Positions 1 to 6,952 of a stretch of DNA of 13,849 bases are shown here, one piece after another. Location: positions 1 through 13,849 of the forward strand of contig JAFOGE010000027.1 of NCBI GenBank assembly GCA_017386965.1, in the 5' to 3' direction. How positions within the stretch are numbered: the first letter of the stretch is position 1; each line of letters starts with the position of its first letter. The notes beneath the pieces are model-generated. The model ran no database searches. It was not told where the DNA came from and saw only the letters and a program-made list of their open reading frames with translations. The stretch is from Clostridia bacterium. GTDB taxonomy: Bacteria > Bacillota > Clostridia > Oscillospirales > CAG-272. Position numbers and translations under genes: made by a program.

Positions 1-2
1 AC

Positions 3-341
3 TTCAACTGCCCCACCGAAACCGGATTCATGCCGGACAGCGGCGCGATCGCTGCTCTGGTAACCGCCTCCACGGGCAAGGTGCCGACCTATTTTGACAA
101 GCCTTATCGCGAAACCATCGAGATGATCTGTGAGGCAACCGGAATGGAGCCCTCCGAGATGTGCATCTTCGGCGACCGCCTCTATACCGACATTGCCGTC
201 GGAAAGCGCCACGGCGTTACGGCCGTTCTCGTCCTCTCCGGAGAAACTCAGCCCGCTGACGTAGAGGCTGCCACCGACGCGGACAAGCCGGACTTCGTCT
301 TTGACTCACTCGACGACGTTGACCGCACCATGTTTGCTTGA
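3..341 (+). CDS. HAD-IIA family hydrolase (NagD-like sugar phosphatase), 3' part only
   Basis: This is the C-terminal part of a HAD-superfamily phosphatase; the gene begins left of the window and the reading frame is open from base 3. The visible 112 residues start with an N-C-P-T-E-x-G then P-D-S-G-A-I stretch, the typical mid-protein signature of the HAD-IIA (NagD/phosphoglycolate phosphatase-like) subfamily. Next come a conserved Lys-Pro pair (motif III lysine) and the motif G-D-R-L-x-T-D-I, which supplies the metal-binding aspartates. The remaining length fits the end of a protein of about 260 residues. HAD-IIA enzymes are cytoplasmic phosphatases acting on small sugar phosphates or nucleotides; the substrate cannot be told from this fragment. 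The gene ends at TGA 339-341 and is followed within 20 bases by a strong hairpin terminator shared with the convergent nnr gene. Confidence 0.88.
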   Translation, partial: FNCPTETGFMPDSGAIAALVTASTGKVPTYFDKPYRETIEMICEATGMEPSEMCIFGDRLYTDIAVGKRHGVTAVLVLSGETQPADVEAATDADKPDFVFDSLDDVDRTMFA

Positions 342-354
342 GCCATCAGAAAAA

Positions 355-397
355 CAAAAAAGCACCGCAAGCGCGTTTCGCTTGCGGTGCTTTTGCT
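355..397. terminator. bidirectional intrinsic terminator between HAD gene and nnr
   Basis: A perfect 13-bp stem (361-373 paired with 379-391, loop CGTTT) is flanked by an A-run on the left (355-361) and a T-run on the right (391-394, then T-rich). The flanking A/T runs extend the stem by about three pairs. It therefore reads as a terminator in both directions. It serves the plus-strand HAD gene and the minus-strand deoC-nnr operon, whose last stop codon lies at 398-400, directly beside it. Confidence 0.92.
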
Positions 398-1897
398 TTA
401 TTCATTCTTAGCGGAAAGGATCTCGGACAGTGCCCGCGGCAGCTGCTTTACCGTATCCCCCGCGGTCATGGAAAAGGCATTGCTCTCCTGCTCGGCAAGC
501 TCACCCGCACGCCCTGCAAGGTAAGCACCTGCGGCAACCGTCAAGGGGCTTGCCTCGGCGTAGCCAAGAAGGCCTGCAAGAACGCCCGAAAGCACGTCGC
601 CGCTCCCGGCCGTGGCCATGCCCGCACATCCGCGGCTCACGAGATAGGTCTTCTCGCCGTTGGTCACCACCGTGCAAGGACCCTTGAGCAGAAGGATTAC
701 CCCATACTCGCGGGCAAACTCCTCCGCGTAGCGGATCGGATCGTCAAGGATCTGCTCCACGGGAATGCCGCAAAGCCTCTCCATCTCCTTTGGATGCGGT
801 GTCAGGATCACGCGGCAGGAGGTCTTCCGTAAAATCGAAGGCTCCATCTCCGCAAGCGTGTTGAGTCCGTCCGCATCAATCACCACGGGAAAGGCGAATT
901 TCTGTAAGACATACTGCAGGATCTTGCGATTCTCCTCGCTTCTTCCCCACCCCATACCGACGGCAAGGGCTTTTTGCCCGGATAGAACGCGGTCAAGTGC
1001 ATCGGGAGAAAAGAGCGCGTGTCCTTCCTTGTCGGGAAGCAGAGCCAGGGTGCTTTCCAGCAGATAGGGCGATACACTTGCCTCCAAGAAAGCCGGAAGA
1101 ATCAGCTTTACGACCCCGCACCCTGCACGCAGCGCAGAAGCCGAAAGATTCGCAAGCTTGACCGCACCCGCATATTCGCGGCAACCGCCGAGAATGGAAA
1201 CGTAGCCGTAGCTTCCCTTATGCGAATTTTGCTTCCGCTCGGCAAACACGGACAAAAGATCCTCGGCCTCGAGCAAAAAGCGCTCCTTTCCCCGAATGGG
1301 AATGCCGATATCCACGTTGCAAAGTGAGCCGATCATGTCCTTTGCGTCCCCCAGGAAATGACCGCTCTTATACGTGCCGACCGAAACCGTCAGGCTTGAC
1401 CGAACGCAAAGCTCTGCACGGCCGCTATCCCCGTTCAGTCCGCTATTGATGTCCACCGCTATTACAGGACGTCCGCTTTGGTTGATACGCGCAACAACGG
1501 CAGCATAACGCGGCGAAAGCACTCCCCGAAAGCCCGTTCCGAGAAGGCAATCCACGATCTCTGCATAGGAAGAAAAATCCGTATCCTCATTGCAGGTCAG
1601 GATTTCGATCCCACATTTTTTACACTCCGTATAGTAAAAAAGGCCATCCTCCGAGAAGCGCTCCTCCAGAAGAAGGATCGCACACGGAATGGCCGCCTGA
1701 TGCAATAAAAGAGCCAGAACATAACCATCCCCTGCGTTGTTTCCGCTTCCGCAAACGATAGCTGTTTTACCATGCCACGGATAGCTCTGAAACACGCCAA
1801 CTCCCGCGCGATACATCAGATCACGGCTTGGAACGCCGCCGCGAATCGCGGCGGCGTCACTCTCGCGCATCGTCTTAACGTCAACGACTGTCTGCAC
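398..1897 (-). CDS. nnr: bifunctional NAD(P)H-hydrate epimerase / ADP-dependent dehydratase
   Basis: This 499-residue two-domain enzyme repairs hydrated NADH and NADPH (NADHX/NADPHX): the N-terminal domain interconverts the R and S epimers and the C-terminal domain dehydrates S-NAD(P)HX using ADP. The YjeF_N epimerase half carries G-N-N-A-G-D-G-Y at residues 52-59, D-C-L-L-G-T-G-F at 117-124 and A-V-D-I-N-S-G-L at 147-154. The ribokinase-like dehydratase half (from about 225) carries K-G-S-Y-G-Y near 227, D-A-D-G-L-N at 341-346, L-T-P-H-P-K-E at 365-371 and the loop G-M-A-T-A-G-S-G-D-V-L-S-G, with catalytic Asp434. Length is normal for the fused family. The start is GTG at 1895-1897, preceded by a long GAGGAGAGGAG ribosome site that begins at the cdd stop; the gap to cdd is 15 bases. 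It is the last gene of the deo operon, an unusual setting. Confidence 0.95.
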   Translation of the reverse strand: MQTVVDVKTMRESDAAAIRGGVPSRDLMYRAGVGVFQSYPWHGKTAIVCGSGNNAGDGYVLALLLHQAAIPCAILLLEERFSEDGLFYYTECKKCGIEILTCNEDTDFSSYAEIVDCLLGTGFRGVLSPRYAAVVARINQSGRPVIAVDINSGLNGDSGRAELCVRSSLTVSVGTYKSGHFLGDAKDMIGSLCNVDIGIPIRGKERFLLEAEDLLSVFAERKQNSHKGSYGYVSILGGCREYAGAVKLANLSASALRAGCGVVKLILPAFLEASVSPYLLESTLALLPDKEGHALFSPDALDRVLSGQKALAVGMGWGRSEENRKILQYVLQKFAFPVVIDADGLNTLAEMEPSILRKTSCRVILTPHPKEMERLCGIPVEQILDDPIRYAEEFAREYGVILLLKGPCTVVTNGEKTYLVSRGCAGMATAGSGDVLSGVLAGLLGYAEASPLTVAAGAYLAGRAGELAEQESNAFSMTAGDTVKQLPRALSEILSAKNE

Positions 1898-1912
1898 GAC
1901 GCTCTCCTCTCC

Positions 1913-2308
1913 TCAAAGGCGGAAGCCCGCAGGCAGCAGGTCGGCAAGTGTCCATTTCTTCAGTTCTTTGCCATCGGTCACGAGGATCTCAAAATCATCC
2001 TCGCAGAACTCGCGCATGACCTGACGACATACGCCGCAGGGGGTAAAAAAGCTCTCTGGCTCCTCTCCGCGCCGTCCGCCAACGATGGCAATGCGCGAAA
2101 AGGAATGCACGCCCTCCGAAATCGCCTTAAAGAAGGCAGTACGCTCGGCGCAGCAGGTGGGAGAATAGGATGCGTTCTCCACATTGCAGCCCAGAAACAC
2201 ACGTCCGTCCGCTGCGAGAAGCGCCGCTCCCACCGCATATCCCGAATAAGGGGAATAGGAAGCCTCTCTTGCCTTGAAGGCAAGATCCATCAGCTCTTGA
2301 TCGCTCAT
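1913..2308 (-). CDS. cdd: cytidine deaminase
   Basis: This 131-residue small homotetramer-type cytidine deaminase hydrolyses cytidine and deoxycytidine to uridine and deoxyuridine in pyrimidine salvage. The zinc site is clear: C-A-E at residues 53-55 (Cys ligand and catalytic Glu55) and P-C-G-V-C at 90-94 (two Cys ligands). The family substrate motif N-V-E-N-A-S-Y is at 42-48. The open frame extends another 64 codons upstream inside deoB. The ATG at 2306-2308 is chosen because the protein then begins at the usual family position and an AAAGGAGA ribosome site lies about 9 bases upstream. The ATG overlaps the deoB stop in an ATGA arrangement, indicating translational coupling. It supplies deoxyuridine to the nucleoside catabolic route encoded upstream. 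Confidence 0.96.
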   Translation of the reverse strand: MSDQELMDLAFKAREASYSPYSGYAVGAALLAADGRVFLGCNVENASYSPTCCAERTAFFKAISEGVHSFSRIAIVGGRRGEEPESFFTPCGVCRQVMREFCEDDFEILVTDGKELKKWTLADLLPAGFRL

Positions 2309-3480
2309 TGTCTTACGATCTCCTTTGCAAATGAAATTCCTTCGGTGGTAAGCGAGATCCCCAAGAGGTCGCTGACCGTGGCCGCCAGATCGGCAAAGCT
2401 GGTCCGCACGCCGAGAGAAACGGGAGAAATTCCCTTTCCTATGGCCAGAAGCGGAACGTATTCTCTGGTATGGTCGGTGCTTGCGTCGCCGGGATCGCAT
2501 CCGTGATCCGCCGTGATAAACAGAACGTCATCCTCTCGCAGTTTGCCGAGGAAGGACGGAAGCCACGTATCGAAGGCCGTCAGTGCGGCGGCATAGCCGT
2601 CCACATCGTTACGGTGACCGTAAAGCATATCAAAATCCACAAGATTTGCAAAGCAAAGTCCTGTAAAATCGCGGTCGGCCGCTTGCAGAAGGCAATCCAT
2701 TCCCTCCGCGTTTCCGTGTGTCACGAGATGCTCCGAAAAGCCTTTTCCTGCAAAAATATCGAAAATCTTGCCGATGGCGATCGAGTCCATCCCCGCTTCC
2801 AGAACCGCCTCCGGAAGGGTTTTGACGGGAGGCTCGAGGGAAAAATCGCGACGATTGGCCGTCCGTTTAAAGTCAGCGGCGCAGGTCCCCACGAAGGGAC
2901 GCGCAATCACACGGCCGACGGCGTGCTTTCCCGTAAGGATCGCTCTTGCCTTGCGGCAGACCTCGTAAAGCTCCTCCGGAGGAAGCAGCTCCTCGTGGGC
3001 AGCAATCTGAAAGACACTGTCTGCCGAGGTGTAAACGATCAGGTCGCCCGTGCGCAGATGTTCCTCGCCAAAATCACGGATGACGTCGGTTCCCGAATAC
3101 GGAAGATTGCAAAGCACTCCGCGTCCGGTTGCCTCAGAAAAAGCATCCAAGACCTCCTTCGGAAATCCGTTTGGGTAGGTGGGAAGCGGATTTGGCGAAA
3201 TGCATCCCGCGATCTCCCAATGCCCGATGGTCGTATCCTTCCCCATGGATCTCTCGGTCATCTTGGCCACAGCACCTCTCGGCGAATCGGTTTCTCCAAG
3301 GAAGGAAAGTCCGGGAATGTTGCCGATGCCAAGGGAGCGAAGCGTTGGGATGGAAAAGCGATCCGACGTTGAAATTCTGCGCAGCGTGTGCGCTCCAACG
3401 TCACCGAACGCTGCGGCATCGGGGGCTTCCCCAGCGCCAACACTATCCAAAACAATCAAAAAAACTCGTTTCATGCTCAT
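2305..3480 (-). CDS. deoB: phosphopentomutase
   Basis: This 391-residue alkaline-phosphatase-superfamily enzyme interconverts (deoxy)ribose-1-phosphate and (deoxy)ribose-5-phosphate, linking the nucleoside phosphorylase to the aldolase. Residues corresponding to the B. cereus enzyme are visible: Asp12 in the opening L-D-S-V-G-A-G-E-A-P-D-A block, the phosphorylated threonine as Thr83 in G-K-D-T-T-I-G-H-W, Asp284 and His289 in V-D-F-D-M-L-Y-G-H, Asp325-His326 in T-A-D-H-G and His337 in T-D-H-T-R-E-Y. All six metal-ligand positions and the catalytic threonine are present, so it should be active. Two start codons lie six bases apart (3478-3480 and 3472-3474). The first is better spaced (6 bases) from the AAGGA site that overlaps the deoD stop. 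The gap to deoD is 9 bases; the 3' end overlaps cdd by 4 bases. Confidence 0.97.
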   Translation of the reverse strand: MSMKRVFLIVLDSVGAGEAPDAAAFGDVGAHTLRRISTSDRFSIPTLRSLGIGNIPGLSFLGETDSPRGAVAKMTERSMGKDTTIGHWEIAGCISPNPLPTYPNGFPKEVLDAFSEATGRGVLCNLPYSGTDVIRDFGEEHLRTGDLIVYTSADSVFQIAAHEELLPPEELYEVCRKARAILTGKHAVGRVIARPFVGTCAADFKRTANRRDFSLEPPVKTLPEAVLEAGMDSIAIGKIFDIFAGKGFSEHLVTHGNAEGMDCLLQAADRDFTGLCFANLVDFDMLYGHRNDVDGYAAALTAFDTWLPSFLGKLREDDVLFITADHGCDPGDASTDHTREYVPLLAIGKGISPVSLGVRTSFADLAATVSDLLGISLTTEGISFAKEIVRQ

Positions 3481-3489
3481 GCTCAGTCC

Positions 3490-4236
3490 TTATGAAATTT
3501 TCGGAGCCTTTTCCATGCGAACGGCCACCTCAAGGGCAACCTCCATCATATCCCGGAATCCGCATTGACGCTCCTCGCTGCTCAGGGCCTCTCCGTTGAG
3601 AAGGTGGTCCGAAACCGTGCAGATGGCAAGCGCACGCTTGCCTGCCTTAGCCGCATTGATATACAGCGCGGCGGCCTCCATTTCCACGGCCAGCGCGCCC
3701 ATCTCACCCCAACGGGCGTTGACGGAGAAATCATCGTTATAGAAAACGTCCGTAGAATACAGGTTTCCAACGTGATGCGCGATTTTCCTTTCCTCGCAAA
3801 CGTCTGCCGCCGTCCGCAGTAAGCGGTAATCGGCCAGTGGAGCAAGATTGCCGCAAAGACGGAACTGCTGTGCAAATCCGGAATCGGTGGAGGCACCCAT
3901 TCCGATCACGATGTCGCGCATCTGTACATCCTTGCGAAGCGCGCCGGCGCTTCCGATGCGGAGTATATTCTCCACCCCAAAGAAGTTGAACAGCTCGTAG
4001 CTGTAAATGCCGATGGACGGCATTCCCATGCCGCTTGCCATAACCGAAACCTTTGTTCCCTTCCAGGTTCCCGTATAGCCGTTGATGCCGCGCACTGCGT
4101 TGACAAGACGCGGATTCTCCAGGTAGGTTTCCGCGATGAATTTTGCACGAAGGGGATCGCCCGGCATCAAGACCGTTCTTCCGAAATCCTCCGGGGTTGC
4201 ATTAATATGCGCGGTTGGGTAATGCTTTTCTGCCAT
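3490..4236 (-). CDS. deoD: purine-nucleoside phosphorylase, DeoD (hexameric) type
   Basis: This 248-residue NP-I family phosphorylase cleaves purine (deoxy)nucleosides with phosphate to free base and (deoxy)ribose-1-phosphate. Diagnostic features are His10 in the T-A-H-I-N-A opening, M-P-G-D-P-L-R-A-K at 24-32 (phosphate loop), R-I-G-S-A-G at 93-98, V-E-M-E-A-A-A at 184-190 (ribose-binding glutamate Glu187) and S-D-H at 209-211 with the general-acid Asp210. It is slightly longer than the 239-residue E. coli DeoD, mostly at the N-terminus. The frame stays open 13 codons further upstream, overlapping deoC. The ATG at 4234-4236 is chosen because a GGAGG site sits 8 bases upstream and the family N-terminus follows at once. 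Only one base separates the deoC stop from this ATG, implying coupled translation. Confidence 0.96.
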   Translation of the reverse strand: MAEKHYPTAHINATPEDFGRTVLMPGDPLRAKFIAETYLENPRLVNAVRGINGYTGTWKGTKVSVMASGMGMPSIGIYSYELFNFFGVENILRIGSAGALRKDVQMRDIVIGMGASTDSGFAQQFRLCGNLAPLADYRLLRTAADVCEERKIAHHVGNLYSTDVFYNDDFSVNARWGEMGALAVEMEAAALYINAAKAGKRALAICTVSDHLLNGEALSSEERQCGFRDMMEVALEVAVRMEKAPKIS

Positions 4237-4237
4237 A

Positions 4238-4909
4238 TCAGTATCCTCCATTTCCGTTTTCCTGGCCCTTGGCAAGCTTCACGATCGAGCTTGTCCCAAG
4301 TCTGGATGCGCCAAGAGCGATGTAATTCTCGGCGTCTGCCAAGGAGCGAATGCCACCCGCCGCCTTGATCTTGACGTGCGGTGCGGAATAGCGAGCAAAG
4401 ATCGCAATATCCTCCGGGGTAGCTCCGGCCTTGGAGAAGCCCGTGGAGGTTTTGATATAATCTGCTCCGGATGCGTTCACGACCTCGCACATACGGATCT
4501 TTTCATCCTCTGTCAAAAGGCAGGTTTCGATGATCACCTTCAGGATCTTGCCGCGGCAAGCCTCGCGAATCCGCTTGATCTCATCCAAAACATCGTCGTA
4601 TCGTCCTTCCTTGACCCATCCGATGTTGATGACCATATCGATCTCGTCCGCTCCGTTTTGCACGGCGTCGCGGGTTTCAAAGATTTTTACTGCCGTTGTG
4701 CTGTATCCGTTCGGGAACCCGATCACGGTGCAGATCGGAATGCGTCCTGCAGAGAATTCCGCTGCCTGTGCAACAAAAGACGCCGGAATACAAACGGAGG
4801 CCGTGCCGTACCGAATACCGTCCTCACAAATTGCTTGGATCTCCTCCCACGTTGCGCTCTGCGACAAAAGCGTGTGATCCACTTTAGAGAGTATTGACTT
4901 CAAATCCAT
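4238..4909 (-). CDS. deoC: deoxyribose-phosphate aldolase
   Basis: This 223-residue class I aldolase splits 2-deoxyribose-5-phosphate into acetaldehyde and glyceraldehyde-3-phosphate, feeding nucleoside sugar into glycolysis. The catalytic set is complete: the Schiff-base lysine is Lys153 in Y-I-K-T-S-T-G-F, the proton-relay lysine is Lys182 in K-I-K-A-A-G-G-I-R, and Asp91 lies in E-I-D-M-V-I-N. The opening V-D-H-T-L-L and the G-T-S-S-I phosphate-binding region near 205-209 are also typical. Length matches the family. The ATG at 4907-4909 has an AAAGGA site about 10 bases upstream and lies some 60 bases downstream of a near-consensus promoter. It is the first gene of the deoC-deoD-deoB-cdd-nnr operon; the DeoC, DeoD and DeoB reactions are sequential steps. 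Confidence 0.97.
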   Translation of the reverse strand: MDLKSILSKVDHTLLSQSATWEEIQAICEDGIRYGTASVCIPASFVAQAAEFSAGRIPICTVIGFPNGYSTTAVKIFETRDAVQNGADEIDMVINIGWVKEGRYDDVLDEIKRIREACRGKILKVIIETCLLTEDEKIRMCEVVNASGADYIKTSTGFSKAGATPEDIAIFARYSAPHVKIKAAGGIRSLADAENYIALGASRLGTSSIVKLAKGQENGNGGY

Positions 4910-4968
4910 AATGTAACCATCCTTTCTTAAGGCACTCGGCCTTTCTCAAATCCTTGTTTTACAAATTC

Positions 4969-4997
4969 ATTATACCACACTTTCCCCCTACCGTCAA
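4969..4997 (-). promoter_or_regulatory. sigma-A type promoter of the deo operon
   Basis: On the minus strand a TTGACG -35 box (4992-4997) is followed after exactly 17 bases by a perfect TATAAT -10 box (4969-4974). Transcription would start near 4962, leaving an untranslated leader of about 50 bases before deoC. The leader contains a small hairpin (AAGGC/GCCTT, 4929-4943) just upstream of the ribosome binding site. No DeoR- or CcpA-type operator was recognised with confidence. Confidence 0.85.
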
Positions 4998-5023
4998 TAA
5001 AATTACCAAAAATTTGGGGGTTC

Positions 5024-5048
5024 CATTTTTGAAAAATGAAGCTATAAT
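5024..5048 (+). promoter_or_regulatory. mecA promoter -10 box with overlapping palindrome
   Basis: A perfect TATAAT lies at 5043-5048 with a poor -35 match (GTTCCA near 5020-5025). Immediately upstream is a perfect palindrome, CATTTTT-G-AAAAATG (5024-5038), covering the -35/-10 spacer. A second short palindrome, CCAAA-AA-TTTGG, lies at 5006-5017. A weak -35 with a dyad over the spacer suggests a regulated promoter, but no regulator can be named. Confidence 0.55.
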
Positions 5049-5106
5049 GTATATAAGAGCCCCAAAGGGCAAAACCTCTTCTTCCATGGAAAGGAGTAAA
5101 GATGAT

Positions 5107-5733
5107 ATGGAATTGATCCGCATCAGCGAACGCAAGCTGAAGATCATGCTGACTCCCACGGATATGTGCCATTTTGAGTTGGACACCGACAGCTTTGGAG
5201 AAGACAGTCAACAGATGCATCACGCCTTCCGTCTTCTTCTTCGGGAGATACGAAAGCAAACCGACTTTGAGGGAGATGACCGCCAGATCGCCGTTCAGTA
5301 TTTCCCCTCGCGAAAAGGGGGATGTGAAATGTTTATCAGCTATACCCCTGAGCAGGGGAAGCGCGCCTCGGAGGACTGCACCACCGCAAAGGAGAATCGA
5401 TCCCTCCTTCCCTCACCCGCGCCTCGCACAACCGGCTTCCATCGGGATTGCGCCTACCGCTTTGAACGGATCGAGCATCTTCTTTCCGCCTGCCGGCGCC
5501 TCATTCAGACAGGTTACATAGGAGAAAGCTGCGCCTTCCGCGACGATCAAGGAAGCTATTTTCTTTTGATTTCCTTCCTTTCCTCCTCTCCCTTCTCTAT
5601 CCCGGAGGAATGGAGCTTCCTTAACGAATACGGAACGCTCGAAAACGCCGCATGGCTCCGCCTCTACATCTCCGAGCACGGAAAGGCCGTCTGTCCCGTT
5701 ACCGCCGTTGAGATCCTTTCAAAGCTGGCTTAA
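5107..5733 (+). CDS. mecA: MecA/YpbH-family adaptor protein (ClpC adaptor)
   Basis: This 208-residue protein has the two-part architecture of the MecA family. An N-terminal substrate-recognition domain (about 1-80, beginning M-E-L-I-R-I-S-E) leads through a low-complexity Arg/Thr/Ser/Pro linker (about 82-110) to a C-terminal ClpC-binding domain (about 115-208) with the family-like strings Y-F-L-L-I, N-E-Y-G and S-E-H-G-K. MecA proteins are cytoplasmic adaptors that deliver substrates to ClpC-ClpP and help ClpC oligomerise; the B. subtilis protein has 218 residues. The substrates here are unknown. The frame is open far upstream, but the ATG at 5107 fits the family start and has AAGGAG at 5091-5096. 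An out-of-frame ATG at 5102 lies closer to that site. The gene is divergent from deoC and ends in a strong terminator. Identity rests on overall pattern, as the family has few invariant motifs. Confidence 0.8.
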   Translation: MELIRISERKLKIMLTPTDMCHFELDTDSFGEDSQQMHHAFRLLLREIRKQTDFEGDDRQIAVQYFPSRKGGCEMFISYTPEQGKRASEDCTTAKENRSLLPSPAPRTTGFHRDCAYRFERIEHLLSACRRLIQTGYIGESCAFRDDQGSYFLLISFLSSSPFSIPEEWSFLNEYGTLENAAWLRLYISEHGKAVCPVTAVEILSKLA

Positions 5734-5750
5734 ACAGGCTCTGAAAAGGC

Positions 5751-5798
5751 GGGGGGTGTCAAGCAAACGCGATTCGCATTTGCGACACCTCCCTTTTT
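5751..5798. terminator. bidirectional intrinsic terminator between mecA and cysteine desulfurase gene
   Basis: A long hairpin has an outer stem 5751-5760 with 5784-5793 (ten pairs including one G-U), an inner stem 5763-5771 with 5775-5783 (one mismatch) and an ATT loop, followed by TTTTT at 5794-5798. On the minus strand the hairpin is followed by GCCTTTTC. It can stop mecA transcription and, in the other direction, that of the desulfurase gene, whose stop codon lies in the T-run (5797-5799). Confidence 0.9.
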
Positions 5799-6942
5799 AA
5801 TGCTTGCAAATTCTCTCCACCGCATCTGCAAATGCATCCATCTGCACCTCAGTATTATTATACCCGGGACTGACACGAACCGCACCGCTCTGCGGTGTTC
5901 CCAGCGTGCGATGCGCCAATGCTGCACAGTGGAAGCCCGCGCGAACGCAAAAACCCATTTTATTCAGCGCCTGCCCCACCTCCTCCGAGGAATGTCCTGC
6001 AACATTAAAAAGCAGGACGGAGCCGTGATGCATGGGGGCATATACCGTAACCTCCGGGATGCATTCCAAACGACTTTGCAGCCGAAGATTCAAAGCCCTC
6101 TCGTGCGCACCGATACGCTCAACACCTCGTTTTTTGACCTCCCGAATTCCCTCCAGAAGTCCGACGATCGCAGGGGTCGAAAGTGTTCCGGCCTCGTACC
6201 GCTCAGGCATCTCCTGCGGCATCTCCCCCTCCAGGGATCGGTAACCGCTCCCCCCTTCGATCAAGGTGTCCGGAAGAATCCCCTCGCCAAGCAAAAAGAA
6301 TCCGCTCCCCTGCGGTCCGAGAAGCCCCTTATGCCCGGGAGCGCAGAGCGCATCGATCTGCATGTGCTTGAGATGGATCGGAAGATGCCCGGCAGACTGT
6401 GCCGCGTCCACCACGAACAGAATCCCTCGCTTATGACAAAAGGCACCGAGCTCCTCCAGAGGCAGCACGGCAGAGCAAATGTTGGAGGCATGTGCGCAAA
6501 TCAGCATCCTCGTATTCGAACGTACCAAGCGCGAAAGACGTGCCGTGATCCGTATTGGATTGCGCCCTTCCTCCGTAACCATGGTTGAAAAAACGTCGTA
6601 GGTGATCCTTCCCTCCTGTGCCAACCGATGGATCGGACGGTAAACCGCATTGTGCTCCATATCCGAAATCAGCACATGATCCCCTGCCTTCAACAGTCCC
6701 TTGATGACCGTGTTCAACGCCGCCGTTGCATTGACGGTAAAGACCACTCTTTCCGGATGCTCGGATCCGAAGAAGGATGCCACCTCCTCCCGACAGGCAA
6801 AAATCCTCTCAGCGGCCGCCAAGGCCAGCGCATGCGAGCCGCGCCCCGGGTTTCCGCAATAAAGCCGCATACAACGAAGCATCTCCGCGGGAACGGCCGA
6901 CGGCTTTGGAAAGCTTGTTGCAGCATGATCCAGATAGATCAT
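5797..6942 (-). CDS. PLP-dependent cysteine desulfurase, class-V aminotransferase family (EF2568-like subfamily)
   Basis: This 381-residue enzyme of the NifS/SufS/CsdB superfamily is predicted to remove sulfur from cysteine (or selenium from selenocysteine) as an enzyme-bound persulfide. It starts M-I-Y-L-D-H-A-A-T-S-F-P-K-P, the short N-terminus typical of the subfamily named after E. faecalis EF2568. PLP-site residues are visible: His97 in E-H-N-A, Asp179 in V-V-D-A-A-Q-S-A-G, Gln182 and the Schiff-base Lys205 in P-G-H-K-G. The persulfide cysteine is Cys339 in R-A-G-F-H-C-A, as in SufS-type (group II) enzymes. The open frame extends 50 codons upstream across the neighbouring gene. The ATG at 6940-6942 is chosen for its AAGGAGGA site and fit to the family start. 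It is 10 bases downstream of a DUF3343-type gene, so the two are almost certainly co-transcribed; that neighbour may accept the sulfur. Confidence 0.92.
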   Translation of the reverse strand: MIYLDHAATSFPKPSAVPAEMLRCMRLYCGNPGRGSHALALAAAERIFACREEVASFFGSEHPERVVFTVNATAALNTVIKGLLKAGDHVLISDMEHNAVYRPIHRLAQEGRITYDVFSTMVTEEGRNPIRITARLSRLVRSNTRMLICAHASNICSAVLPLEELGAFCHKRGILFVVDAAQSAGHLPIHLKHMQIDALCAPGHKGLLGPQGSGFFLLGEGILPDTLIEGGSGYRSLEGEMPQEMPERYEAGTLSTPAIVGLLEGIREVKKRGVERIGAHERALNLRLQSRLECIPEVTVYAPMHHGSVLLFNVAGHSSEEVGQALNKMGFCVRAGFHCAALAHRTLGTPQSGAVRVSPGYNNTEVQMDAFADAVERICKH

Positions 6943-6952
6943 TGCCTCCTCC

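Noticed and set aside
2309..2500. 64-codon N-terminal extension of cytidine deaminase
   Set aside because: The extension lies inside deoB in another frame and has no cytidine deaminase features; the ATG at 2306-2308 has its own ribosome site.
1772..2506. 244-codon plus-strand open frame opposite nnr/cdd/deoB
   Set aside because: It spans three confirmed minus-strand genes and their junctions; low-quality translation with no motif.
2470..3372. 300-codon plus-strand open frame opposite deoB
   Set aside because: Shadow of deoB, whose catalytic residues are all present on the minus strand; no domain in the translation.
4929..4943. AAGGC/GCCTT hairpin in the deoC leader
   Set aside because: Only five pairs with a 5-base loop; too weak to claim as a regulator site or riboswitch.
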